A stretch of 64,000 nucleotides of DNA from Fidelibacterota bacterium (GTDB taxonomy: Bacteria; Fidelibacterota; Marinisomatia; SCGC-AAA003-L08; D37C17), in the NCBI GenBank assembly GCA_002707645.1, contig PANN01000014.1, positions 67,338 through 131,337 of the forward strand, read 5' to 3'. Numbering within the stretch: position 1 is the stretch's first letter; every line of letters begins with the position of its first letter. This document shows positions 47,069 through 56,882 of this stretch, one piece after another. The notes under the pieces were generated by a model that saw only the letters and a program-made list of their open reading frames with translations, searched no databases and was not told the origin of the DNA. A program made the position numbers and the translations under genes.

Positions 47069-48994
47069 CTAATTAGGTTCAACCCAATCATTATTGTCTT
47101 TAATAAGATTAATTAATTCTTCAATAGAGTTTTTACTATCAATATGGTTTTTAATAAGACTATGTCCTTTATATAAGGATATTTTATTACGACCAGTACC
47201 AACATAACCATAATCCGCATCGGCCATTTCTCCTGGTCCGTTAACAATACATCCCATTACTGCTATTTTAAGACCCTTAAGATGACTTGTTTTTTTTCTA
47301 ACTTTTTCAGTTGTTTCTTGTAAATCAAATTGAGTTCTACCACATGATGGACAGCTTATAAATTCAGTTTTAGAAATTCTAGTTCTAGTAGCTTGCAATA
47401 TATTAAATGATAATTCATTTATTTTTTTAATATCTTTAGTAAATTCATTTTTTAAAAAAATTCCATCTCCAAAACCATCTAAAATAATGCCCCCAACTCC
47501 TATAGATGAAGCAATCAAATTATTATCAAAAGAAACCATTGAACTCATTGATAGAACAACTGGAACTTTAAAACATTTATTTACTAATCTGAAAAAAAAT
47601 TTTCTTTGTCTATAAACCTTATCATTACAGTCTAAAATTATTATAGTATTATTATCATTATTAATTTTATTTATTAGATCTTTATTATTTATATCATCAG
47701 AATTCAAGTTAATAAACTTCTTACTATTAGTATTTTCAATGGTAAATTGGCTAACATTTAAAATAGGATAAAGTGAGGTGTTTTTTTTATTCTCTTTCCA
47801 TATTTTATAAGGACAAATTATTTTTAATTGTAAGGGTAAATCAATATTTTTATTGATATTTTCCAAATAAATAAAATCAGGTGCTAAATCGCTTACAATC
47901 CATTTATCTATATTTTTCATATAAGAATATCCAATATCTGATAAATTTTTATAATCAAGATTATTTATCATTGATAAATCTGAAATAACGATAGGCACAT
48001 TGTCTCCCCCAATATTAATTTGAGGACTTGACTCTCTTTTTGAATAATCGAAAGGATTTACAGGGTTTTCTATAATGTCATTATCGATTTTATTATTATT
48101 GTTAACTTCGTATCTTTTTATAATATTTTTTGCTACAGGTATTTCAAATTCTGGTTCCTCCGTCAAAGAAACTCTAATTGTATCCCCAATTCCATCTTCT
48201 AACAATAATCCAATTCCTAATGAAGATTTAATTCTTCCTTCCATACCATCTCCAGCTTCAGTTACACCCAAATGAAGTGGATAATTCATTTTATTCTTCA
48301 TCATATGATGAACTAATAATCGGTATGCATTAACCATAACAATTGGATTACTAGATTTCATTGAAAGAACTATATCCTTATAATTATGGTCTTCGCATAT
48401 TCTAATATACTCTAATGCAGATTCAACCATCCCAAGTGGTGTATCTCCATACTTATTCATTATTCTGTCTGATAAAGAGCCATGATTTGTACCAATGCGC
48501 ATTACAGTTCCATTTTCTTTACATATTTTGACAAGTGGTGAAAATTTTTCATGGATTCGTTCTAATTCAATATTATACTCATTATCATTTATTTCAAATT
48601 TTTGAAATCTTTTCCTATCAGCGTAATTACCTGGATTAATTCTAACTTTTGATACAATCTCTGCAGCAATTTCTGCAGCTTTAGGAGTAAAATGTATATC
48701 TGCAATTAAAGGAGTTTTGAATCCCTTGCTTGCTAAATCTTTTTTAATCTTACTAAGATTGTGAGCTTGTTTTATATTTGGAGCAGTAATTCGTACATAT
48801 TCACATCCTGCTTTTATCATTCTAATTGATTGATTAACAGTATCTACTGTATTCATTGTATCTGTTGTAGTCATGCTCTGTATACGTAATGGATTAGAAC
48901 CACCAAGGGGGACGCCACCAATATTTACAACTCTTGTTTCTAATCGTTTGTAAAAATTTGTGGACTCGCAGTATTTAAATTTATTGTCGGACAT
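47069..48994 (-). CDS. ispG: 4-hydroxy-3-methylbut-2-enyl-diphosphate synthase IspG, long form
   Basis: 641 residues, the long form with an inserted domain known in Bacteroidota, Chlamydiae and plants (short forms are about 370). The TIM-barrel half begins VNIGGVPLGGSNPLRIQSMTTTDTMNTV. An insert spans roughly residues 300-530. The C-terminal 4Fe-4S domain has CPSC and GCIVNGPGE supplying the cluster ligands. The enzyme makes HMBPP in the non-mevalonate isoprenoid pathway. It stands first in a leftward unit, divergent from the POT transporter across a 65-base AT-rich gap. Confidence 0.94.
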   Translation of the reverse strand: MSDNKFKYCESTNFYKRLETRVVNIGGVPLGGSNPLRIQSMTTTDTMNTVDTVNQSIRMIKAGCEYVRITAPNIKQAHNLSKIKKDLASKGFKTPLIADIHFTPKAAEIAAEIVSKVRINPGNYADRKRFQKFEINDNEYNIELERIHEKFSPLVKICKENGTVMRIGTNHGSLSDRIMNKYGDTPLGMVESALEYIRICEDHNYKDIVLSMKSSNPIVMVNAYRLLVHHMMKNKMNYPLHLGVTEAGDGMEGRIKSSLGIGLLLEDGIGDTIRVSLTEEPEFEIPVAKNIIKRYEVNNNNKIDNDIIENPVNPFDYSKRESSPQINIGGDNVPIVISDLSMINNLDYKNLSDIGYSYMKNIDKWIVSDLAPDFIYLENINKNIDLPLQLKIICPYKIWKENKKNTSLYPILNVSQFTIENTNSKKFINLNSDDINNKDLINKINNDNNTIIILDCNDKVYRQRKFFFRLVNKCFKVPVVLSMSSMVSFDNNLIASSIGVGGIILDGFGDGIFLKNEFTKDIKKINELSFNILQATRTRISKTEFISCPSCGRTQFDLQETTEKVRKKTSHLKGLKIAVMGCIVNGPGEMADADYGYVGTGRNKISLYKGHSLIKNHIDSKNSIEELINLIKDNNDWVEPN

Positions 48995-49059
48995 AATAAA
49001 ATATGATATTAATTTATAATTATAATTTAATCATTAATAAAATATTTTAATTTACTTTT

Positions 49060-50382
49060 ATGAATTATTTAACAAAACCACAAAAAACAAAGAATATACC
49101 AAATGGCATCCCCTATATAATTGGAAATGAACTTGCAGAGAGATTTAGTTTTTATGGAATGAAATGTATATTAATAATTTTCATGACACAATATCTAATA
49201 AATGACAATGGAATAATTGAACCTTTATCAGATAAAGAAGCTACTAAGTGGTATCATTTATTTACTTCGGCTGTTTATTTCACTCCTATTTTTGGAGCTT
49301 TATTATCTGATGTCTTCATTGGAAAATATAAAACAATTCTTATTCTCTCAATTATCTATTGTTTTGGTCATCTAACACTCGCAATTGATGAAACAAGATT
49401 TGGATTAATAATAGGATTATCACTTATATCTATTGGAGCTGGAGGTATAAAACCTTGTGTATCAGCGCATGTTGGAGATCAATTTGGAAAAATGAACTCT
49501 ATTTTTCTAACTAAAGTTTTTAGTTGGTTTTATTTATCTATTAATTTAGGAGCTTTTGTCTCAACACTGCTGACACCTTATCTACTACATAATTATGGTC
49601 CTTGGCTTGCTTTTGGAATTCCTGGTTTACTTATGTTTATTGCTACATATATATTTTGGCTTGGAAGACATGTCTTTATTCATATACCACCTCAAGGGTT
49701 ATCTTTTTTTAAAAAAATATTATCAAGAGACAGTATTTCATCAATAATGAAATTATCTATTATATATATTTTCATTGCAATTTTTTGGTCTTTATTTGAT
49801 CAAACAGGTTCTACATGGGTATTACAAGCTGAAAATTTAAATAGAAATTGGCTTGGTATTGACTGGTATTCGTCTCAGATACAATCAATTAATCCTATCA
49901 TGATTTTAATATTTGCACCACTATTTTCTTATTATTTATATCCTAGATTAAATAAAATAACAAAGCTTACGGATCTTAAAAAAATATCATTAGGTTTATT
50001 TCTTGCTGTTCCTTCATTTATTATTATAGGATTAGTTGAGAAGTGCATTGAACTTGGATTTACACCTTCGATTGGATGGCAGGTTCTGGCATACATAATT
50101 TTAACAGCTTCAGAAGTCTTAGTCTCAATTACATGCTTGGAGTTTTCGTATACTCAAGCTCCTAATTTTATGAAATCACTAATTATGAGCTTTTTCTTAC
50201 TGTCAGTATCATTAGGCAATATCTTTACTGTATGGGTTAATGATGTAATGATATTGAACAATATTAGTTATGGACAATCATATTACAACTTTTATGCGTT
50301 TTTAATGTTTGTGACAGCTTCAATATTTTTATTAGTTGTAAAATATTACAAGCCAAATTATTATATAAATAATGAACAGTAA
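49060..50382 (+). CDS. POT/PTR2-family peptide transporter
   Basis: 440 residues with about twelve membrane helices. The proton-coupled oligopeptide transporter signature NELAERFSFYGMK (E-x-x-E-R-F-x-x-Y-G) is at residues 23-35, and the second signature region around residues 145-170 (FSWFYLSINLGAFVSTLLTPYL) is present. It should import di- or tripeptides with protons. It is a single-gene unit: divergent from ispG and ending directly against the convergent DUF481-like gene with no visible terminator. Confidence 0.9.
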   Translation: MNYLTKPQKTKNIPNGIPYIIGNELAERFSFYGMKCILIIFMTQYLINDNGIIEPLSDKEATKWYHLFTSAVYFTPIFGALLSDVFIGKYKTILILSIIYCFGHLTLAIDETRFGLIIGLSLISIGAGGIKPCVSAHVGDQFGKMNSIFLTKVFSWFYLSINLGAFVSTLLTPYLLHNYGPWLAFGIPGLLMFIATYIFWLGRHVFIHIPPQGLSFFKKILSRDSISSIMKLSIIYIFIAIFWSLFDQTGSTWVLQAENLNRNWLGIDWYSSQIQSINPIMILIFAPLFSYYLYPRLNKITKLTDLKKISLGLFLAVPSFIIIGLVEKCIELGFTPSIGWQVLAYIILTASEVLVSITCLEFSYTQAPNFMKSLIMSFFLLSVSLGNIFTVWVNDVMILNNISYGQSYYNFYAFLMFVTASIFLLVVKYYKPNYYINNEQ

Positions 50383-51126
50383 TTATAATTTATTAAAGAT
50401 ACTTATAAACTTATTAAGATCAAAATTTTTATGGTATTCTATTGAGCAGAAAATTGAAGAGTTTAAATTATTATCTGTTGATTCAAAACTTTCTAATTCA
50501 TAACCAATAATTAAATTTAAATTCTCATTTATTTCAAAATAAGTTTCAAATAACAATTCTAATCTTGATAAGTCTATATTATGAATTAAATCAGTTATCT
50601 GAGTATAATACTCAACTTCTATTTTCATTTCGTTCTTGTTAATTTTTTTATCATAATAAATACCACTTTTAAGATAAGATGTTTTTCTTGAGTCATTTAA
50701 ATAATCACTTATATCATAAGCAAGAGCAATTTCAGCATTTATATGACTATTATTGGATTCTTTAATAAAAAAACCTACTCCTTGATTTCCATGATATCTA
50801 ATATTAACACCTATTTTAGAGTTCTGATCTATAGATATTGTTGAATAACTATAAAGACGTTTAAAATCAATAAATTTATTACTACTCTTATATCTTATTT
50901 TTTTATACTCATAATCCTTAATAAAATGTAAATATGCTCTAAAATCTCTAAAAGTATACTCCGATTTCTTATTTAATCTATAATAGATACCAAGGCCACT
51001 ATCATTATTTTCATCTTGTATATAGCTTACTCTAAAGTACTGTTTCCATTCTGAGTGATCATTAATATTATGACTAAAGATAATAGAAAAACATGTAGCT
51101 AATAATATGGTTTTATTTAATTTCAT
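50383..51126 (-). CDS. DUF481-like outer-membrane beta-barrel protein
   Basis: 247 residues with a signal peptide (MKLNKTILLATCFSIIFSHN). The mature part is alternating amphipathic strands with many aromatic residues and a YDISDYLND segment, similar to DUF481 (YdiY-like) barrels, and it ends in a strand (IFCSIEYHKNFDLNKFISIFNKL). No ligand or function can be given. It overlaps the upstream T9SS-tagged gene by 4 bases. Confidence 0.55.
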   Translation of the reverse strand: MKLNKTILLATCFSIIFSHNINDHSEWKQYFRVSYIQDENNDSGLGIYYRLNKKSEYTFRDFRAYLHFIKDYEYKKIRYKSSNKFIDFKRLYSYSTISIDQNSKIGVNIRYHGNQGVGFFIKESNNSHINAEIALAYDISDYLNDSRKTSYLKSGIYYDKKINKNEMKIEVEYYTQITDLIHNIDLSRLELLFETYFEINENLNLIIGYELESFESTDNNLNSSIFCSIEYHKNFDLNKFISIFNKL

Positions 51127-53585
51127 TTGTTTATTAAAGCTATCTTTGTTGTTTTTGAACCAAATTTTTTATCATATGATGTTAATAAATATACACCAGT
51201 TGGAATTCTATTACCGTTATCAGATTTTCCATCCCAATTTATTGTTCTATTATAATTTTTCATATCAAAAGTTTTTAATATATATCCATTTAGGTTAATT
51301 ATTTTAAGGATAGCATCATTAGAAACGTTACTTATTATTAACTCAGAATGTTCTCCAATTAAAAATGGATTTGGACTAACTCCTATTGATACATCATTAT
51401 TTTTTTCATTAAAAGAGGTTTCTAAAATTGATACTCCCAATTCAGTTGCTATATAAGCATTTCCATAATTATCAAAGATAACATCATAAATTATATCAGA
51501 TAAGATATTGTGACTATCCTTTGTAATTCGGCTTAAATCAGAACTAAAATTTTCACCATTATTTTTAATAATTCTTAATCCGTTACTTCTGGTTGTAATC
51601 CATATATTATTATTATTATCTAAACGGAGTTTACACCCCTCATCATAGTTTAGTCCTTGAAAATAATATTCATCCTGAATTTTAGTAAAATCAACAATAA
51701 TATTACCACTATAGGTATAGCTTACATTAATAATATATCCCATGATTCCGTAATCAGTCATAACCCATAAAATTTCATTACCATAATTATCCTTAGATAT
51801 TACTAATGACCAGATATTTAGATTTTCTAACTCATCAAGCCAATTAATATGCCAAATATCATCAAATTGGCTAGTTATGTCATTAAACTCAATCATCCTA
51901 ATTCCTCCTGGAGAATATGGTATTGAGCTATCCATTGTTTCTGAAAATAAATATGAAATCCATAAATTATTATTTTTGTCTAAATGGATTTCTTTTGGTA
52001 TATATCCATCGTTATTATCTTGAATATGATACCAATTATTATTATTGTTAACCGCAATTGTATTATTATTTAATTCTGAATACGGATTAGCAATCCAAAG
52101 GTTACCAAAATCATCATATTTTATTTGATTTATGGTCATGAAACCATTATCCCAACTTGAATTAAAAATACCATTATTACCTCCAAGAATATTATTTTCT
52201 AATGAATAATAATTATTTAGGTCTAAAGAATTATCTATAGAGTTATATCTTAATTCTATAAGACCTCCATAAAAAGTATAATCAGATAAACTAAATAAAT
52301 AATCATCAGCAACTTGACTGTAGTATCCTAACCAAGATTTTGGATAAATACCGCTGTTTGAAAAAATGATTTTATTTTCAAAAGAAGCTACTGAATGAAC
52401 AGTATTATCTCCAGACCAATAATCCATAACACTTGCCTTAAAATCACCTGATGTTAAAGGATACTTGTTAATATTATAACTATTATAAGAATAAAAATTA
52501 TTTATAGATAAACCACTTTCATTAAGTAGTGGGTTTTTATAAATAAAACCTCCACTTTGCCCTGCATCATTTCTATGATTGACAATACCAAAAAGGCTTC
52601 CATCATGTAATAATGTAAGGGCGTCAAATTGATTCTTATATATTGTATTGGGAACATAAGATTTCCAATCATTATTAGGGTCTTTCATTAAAAATCCTTT
52701 ATTGCTTATACCATAATATGAAATATCATCTAATTTTAAATAAGAGTTAACACTACCACCATAACCATCTGGCAATGTATGACTTTGAATTATATTATTT
52801 GCAAAAGAATAATTATATACACCAAGATTGGTTATGATTAATAATTGATTAGAAATAATTTGTAATGACTTTATTATTTCCTCATTTGGAAAAGTGATTA
52901 TTTCATTATTATTCATATCTACAACTTTATTTTCATAACAAAGATATAGACTATTTTGAAATTCTATAATTGAACTTATATCTACGTTTATAAAATCAAT
53001 ATTCCATGAATCTGATAACGACAAAAAAGAATTTTGATAATTTGAGTTTATAAGTCCGTTACTTGTTGCTAGATAAATACTATCATTATAAATATGTAAG
53101 TCATTTATAGATTCAAATAGTAATGGGAACGAATCAAAATAATTGACATATTGTAATTCATTAAACTCATTAGAAATATACTGAATCAAAATATTATTTT
53201 GATTCAAAATACCAGTGGCAAAAAAGTATTCTTGTGAAAAAGAAATATCTAAAATCTCATCAAATTCAGGATAATTTATATATGATATTGTATTGAAATT
53301 ATTATCAAATACAAATATTTTACCAGGATAACTACTTCCCACGAATAAATTATCATTATTAACTTCTAGGAATGATATATTTGATTCATTTAGAATATTT
53401 GATGATTGATTTGTATAATTATACAATCCACCACTTGTCGAAACTAAAATATTTCCTTGAAAATTATTTATACTTTGTGTATCAAGTAGAGAAGTAATAT
53501 TTTTTTTTAAGTCTATATAATTGTTTGAGAATAAAAAATTAAATAAAGTCAGTATAATTATAAAAGTAGGATGAAAGCTGATCAC
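51123..53585 (-). CDS. Secreted beta-propeller protein with T9SS C-terminal domain (PorZ-like)
   Basis: 820 residues with a signal peptide (MISFHPTFIIILTLFNFLFSNN). The body is built of short repeated beta blades with Asn-rich loops (for example FLEVNNDNLFVGSS, NLWIANPYS, NLWISYLFS and NIWITTRSNGL), in the style of two-component-regulator propellers. From about residue 735 a type IX sorting domain follows: SPNPFLIGEHSELIIS, LKTFDMKNYNRTINWDGKS, and GNRIPTGVYLLTSYD. The overall shape, two propellers plus CTD, resembles PorZ of the T9SS attachment complex, but this is tentative. It overlaps ribH by 4 bases. Confidence 0.65.
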   Translation of the reverse strand: MISFHPTFIIILTLFNFLFSNNYIDLKKNITSLLDTQSINNFQGNILVSTSGGLYNYTNQSSNILNESNISFLEVNNDNLFVGSSYPGKIFVFDNNFNTISYINYPEFDEILDISFSQEYFFATGILNQNNILIQYISNEFNELQYVNYFDSFPLLFESINDLHIYNDSIYLATSNGLINSNYQNSFLSLSDSWNIDFINVDISSIIEFQNSLYLCYENKVVDMNNNEIITFPNEEIIKSLQIISNQLLIITNLGVYNYSFANNIIQSHTLPDGYGGSVNSYLKLDDISYYGISNKGFLMKDPNNDWKSYVPNTIYKNQFDALTLLHDGSLFGIVNHRNDAGQSGGFIYKNPLLNESGLSINNFYSYNSYNINKYPLTSGDFKASVMDYWSGDNTVHSVASFENKIIFSNSGIYPKSWLGYYSQVADDYLFSLSDYTFYGGLIELRYNSIDNSLDLNNYYSLENNILGGNNGIFNSSWDNGFMTINQIKYDDFGNLWIANPYSELNNNTIAVNNNNNWYHIQDNNDGYIPKEIHLDKNNNLWISYLFSETMDSSIPYSPGGIRMIEFNDITSQFDDIWHINWLDELENLNIWSLVISKDNYGNEILWVMTDYGIMGYIINVSYTYSGNIIVDFTKIQDEYYFQGLNYDEGCKLRLDNNNNIWITTRSNGLRIIKNNGENFSSDLSRITKDSHNILSDIIYDVIFDNYGNAYIATELGVSILETSFNEKNNDVSIGVSPNPFLIGEHSELIISNVSNDAILKIINLNGYILKTFDMKNYNRTINWDGKSDNGNRIPTGVYLLTSYDKKFGSKTTKIALINK

Positions 53586-54025
53586 TTATCTAGATTAGAA
53601 AATTGATTGATCATTTCTACAGCAGCTTCCATAACTTCATATCCTTTATTAGATTTATCAGATTGCGTTCTATCTAAAGCCTGCTGATAATTATAAGTTG
53701 TTAACACTCCATATAATATTGGAATATTTTTATTGTTTAAAGACAGAGACATTATTTGCTCAGTAACTGATTGGGATATATATTCAAAATGTGCTGTTTC
53801 ACCCTTAATTACACATCCAAGTGTGACAATAGCATCAAATTTTGTTTTGCTATTTACCAATAATTGATTAACACATGAAGGGATTTCAAATGCTCCAGGT
53901 ACTTTATATATATGTTTTAAATTAAATTTTTTATCGTAATTAGTTTCATAACATTTTAAAGCGCCCTCTATTATTCCATCAGTAATCTGCTTATTAAAAC
54001 TACTTGCAATAATTGCTATCTTCAT
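53582..54025 (-). CDS. ribH: 6,7-dimethyl-8-ribityllumazine synthase
   Basis: 147 residues. RibH joins the pyrimidine intermediate with dihydroxybutanone phosphate. The blocks VPGAFEIPSCVNQLL, ALGCVIKGETAHFEYISQSV (here TLGCVIKGETAHFEY, with the catalytic His) and PILYGVLTTYNYQQALDR are all present. The start overlaps the real ribBA stop by 4 bases once the ribBA frameshift is corrected. Confidence 0.94.
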   Translation of the reverse strand: MKIAIIASSFNKQITDGIIEGALKCYETNYDKKFNLKHIYKVPGAFEIPSCVNQLLVNSKTKFDAIVTLGCVIKGETAHFEYISQSVTEQIMSLSLNNKNIPILYGVLTTYNYQQALDRTQSDKSNKGYEVMEAAVEMINQFSNLDK

Positions 54026-55234
54026 TTTTTGATGTTCTCCATAATAAGATGGCCTAATTTATCTCTTTTTGTTGAAAGATATTTATTATTTACTTTATTT
54101 GCTTCAAATTCTATAGCAACTCTATCAACAACTTCAAGTCCAAAACCCTCTAAAGAAATAATTTTTTTTAGGATTATTTGTTAAAAGACGCATTTTTCTA
54201 ACATTGCAATCCAATAAAATTTGTGCCCCTATTCCATATTCTCTAAGATCAGCTTTAAAACCTAGTTTATGATTTGCTTCTACGGTATCATAGCCTTGAT
54301 CTTGTAATTGATAAGCTTTTATTTTATTTTTAAGACCAATACCTCTTCCTTCTTGTCTTAAATATACAAGTATTCCCTTACCTTCATTTTCAATCATTTT
54401 TAAAGATGCTTCTAACTGGGAACCACAATCACACCTTAACGAACCAAAAATATCTCCAGTTAAACATTGTGAATGAACTCTGACCAATACATTATCATTC
54501 TTACTAATATTTCCTTTAATAACTGCAACATGATGATCTCTGTTTATTTTATCTTCAAATAATTTCAATTTAAATTTTCCAAAATCAGTTGGAAAAGGGA
54601 CTGTAGTAATTTGCTCAATTAACTTGTCGAATTTTTTTCTATAAGCTATTAAATCAGCAATACTAATAATTTTTATATTGTGTTCCTTTGAAATTTTTGT
54701 TAAAGATTCTGATCTCGCCATCGTTCCATCATCATCTACAATTTCAACTAATAATGCCAGCGATTTATGATTAGATAATTTAGTTAGATCTAAGCAAGCT
54801 TCTGTATGACCTGCTCTTTGTAAAACACCCCCGTCTTTTGCTATCAATGGAAACATATGGCCAGGCTTTACAAGGTCACTAGGCGTTGAATCGTCACTGA
54901 TTAATACTTGAAGAGTTTTCCACCTATCTTTTGCAGAAATACCTGTAGAAATTCCATTTTTAGCATCAACACTTACAGTAAAATTAGTTTTTTGATGTTC
55001 TGTATTATTATCAACCATTGGACTTAAATCTAATTCTTTAGCTTTTTCAGATGATATTGAAGTACATATCAGACCTCTGCCATATTTCATCATAAAATTA
55101 ATATCATCAGAAGTTGCTTTTTCACCAGATATGATGAAATCACCTTCATTTTCTCTGTTTTCATCATCTACAACAATTAACATCTTACCATTCTTAAAAT
55201 CATTAATTGCTTCTTTAATAGTGTTTAATTTCAT
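54022..55234 (-). CDS. ribBA: Bifunctional RibBA (DHBP synthase / GTP cyclohydrolase II), frameshifted near the end
   Basis: The N-terminal half is DHBP synthase ([32 protein letters not shown]). The C-terminal half is GTP cyclohydrolase II with zinc cysteines in [19 protein letters not shown] and [15 protein letters not shown]. In one frame it ends early at 54134 with [14 protein letters not shown]. The run of eight A (T8 at 54162-54169 on the + strand) has one base too many. With seven, the protein continues as [20 protein letters not shown] and ends at TGA 54022-54024, giving about 403 residues. The lost tail is conserved, so the shift would probably harm activity. Confidence 0.9.
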
Positions 55235-55827
55235 TATAAATCCCTATTTAATAAATTCTTTTCAACATACTTTGCAATCAAATCTGTTTCAATATTTAAG
55301 TTTGAATTAACTTTTTTAAAACCCAGTGAAGTGTTTTTTAAAGTATGAGGTATAATTGATACTTTAATTGAACTTTTTGATATTTCCATAATTGTTAAAG
55401 ATATTCCATCTAATGTAATGGATCCTTTGTAAATACAATATTTCAAGAAACTTTTATCAAAAGAAACTTCAAAAATAACTTGGCCATCCATTAAATTTTT
55501 AATAGAATTAATTTTTCCTATACACTCAACATGTCCTTGAACAATATGGCCACCAAGCCTATCTGATAGACGCAAACATCTTTCTAAATTTACATGATCT
55601 CCAATATTTAAATCCGAAAAATTACTTTTGTCTAAAGATTCAGTAATAATATCAAAACTTATATTTTGTTTACCAAGACTTACGATAGTCAAGCATACAC
55701 CATTTACAGCAATACTATCACCAACTTTAATATCATCAAGCTGGGTTTTAATTTCAATATTCCAATGACCTTTAAATTTATTAATATTATTTACTTTTCC
55801 TAAATCCTCTATTAATCCTGTAAACAT
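55234..55827 (-). CDS. ribE: Riboflavin synthase alpha chain
   Basis: 197 residues made of two lumazine-binding repeats: [14 protein letters not shown] with [12 protein letters not shown], and a second beginning [14 protein letters not shown] with [12 protein letters not shown]. It dismutates two lumazines to riboflavin. It overlaps the ribD end by 16 bases and abuts ribBA by one base, so the order is ribD-ribE-ribBA-ribH in a single transcript. Confidence 0.95.
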   Translation of the reverse strand: MFTGLIEDLGKVNNINKFKGHWNIEIKTQLDDIKVGDSIAVNGVCLTIVSLGKQNISFDIITESLDKSNFSDLNIGDHVNLERCLRLSDRLGGHIVQGHVECIGKINSIKNLMDGQVIFEVSFDKSFLKYCIYKGSITLDGISLTIMEISKSSIKVSIIPHTLKNTSLGFKKVNSNLNIETDLIAKYVEKNLLNRDL

Positions 55828-56879
55828 AATTCCTTTTTTCTCATAATCTTTAAACTATCATTTTCAAACTCATTTTCATTAAAAATTTCCCATTCATCAT
55901 TAATATGAGGGCTTTGAAGAAAAGCATTATTCAAAGAATCATTTGATGTGTATAAATATATCTCATTTATTAAGTTTTCTTTTAAAAATGAGTTTATTAC
56001 AGTTGGTCCACCTTCAATGAGAAGTTTAGTTATTCCTTTTTTACCAATGGATTTTAGTATATCTTTTGGATCTAACAAATTGTCTTTTACAGCAATCGGT
56101 AAACAAACTCCAATAGGACTGCTAGATTCATTAAAATTGTTTTCATTACAAAGAATTATATTATTTGCTTCGTTATCATTAAATATTTTCAATGATAGTG
56201 GTAACTTTCTATTAGTATCAATAATAATTCTAGTAGGGTTACTACCTACAACATTTCTTACTGTTAATGATGGATTATCAACTTCAACAGTCTTTGTACC
56301 AACCAATATTCCATCAACTTCTGATCTTAACATATGAGAAAAAGAATTAGTATCTTGGCCCGTAATCAAAGTAGTAGTGTTTGAATCAACTCCCATAAAC
56401 CCATTATTTGACTGAGCAATTTTAACAATTACCCATGGATGTCCCGTTTTTACCCAATTAAAAAAACCAATATTCAGCTCATAACATTTTTTAAAATTAA
56501 TATCTGTAAATACATTTATGTTTGATTTTTTTAGCTCTTCAATACCTAATCCATTAACTTCTGGATTTTTGTCAATACATCCAACATATACATTCTTTAT
56601 ACCATTTTCAATAATTTTATTTACACATGGAGGAGTCTTTGAAAAAATATTACAGGGTTCTAAATTAACATATAGGTCAGAACCACTTGGATCTTCTATG
56701 CAGTTATTCAAAGCGTCAACTTCTGCATGAGCTGTTCCAAAAGATTTATGATATCCTTCTCCAATTATTTTATTATTTTTAACTAAAACACATCCTACCA
56801 TTGGATTTGGAGAAACATTACCTCTTCCTAATTTTGCAAGATCTAATACCCTGTCCATATATTGAATATGCATTTCCAT
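55812..56879 (-). CDS. ribD: Bifunctional riboflavin deaminase-reductase RibD
   Basis: 355 residues. The N-terminal deaminase has the zinc motif HAEVDAL ... EPCNIFSKTPPC, and the C-terminal reductase has KIAQSNNGFM, SEVDGILVGTKTVEVDNPSLTVR and KLLIEGGPTVINSFL. It carries out the second and third steps after GTP ring opening. It is the first gene of the riboflavin set. I see no FMN riboswitch in the 3-base gap before it. Confidence 0.94.
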   Translation of the reverse strand: MEMHIQYMDRVLDLAKLGRGNVSPNPMVGCVLVKNNKIIGEGYHKSFGTAHAEVDALNNCIEDPSGSDLYVNLEPCNIFSKTPPCVNKIIENGIKNVYVGCIDKNPEVNGLGIEELKKSNINVFTDINFKKCYELNIGFFNWVKTGHPWVIVKIAQSNNGFMGVDSNTTTLITGQDTNSFSHMLRSEVDGILVGTKTVEVDNPSLTVRNVVGSNPTRIIIDTNRKLPLSLKIFNDNEANNIILCNENNFNESSSPIGVCLPIAVKDNLLDPKDILKSIGKKGITKLLIEGGPTVINSFLKENLINEIYLYTSNDSLNNAFLQSPHINDEWEIFNENEFENDSLKIMRKKELCLQD

Positions 56880-56882
56880 ATT

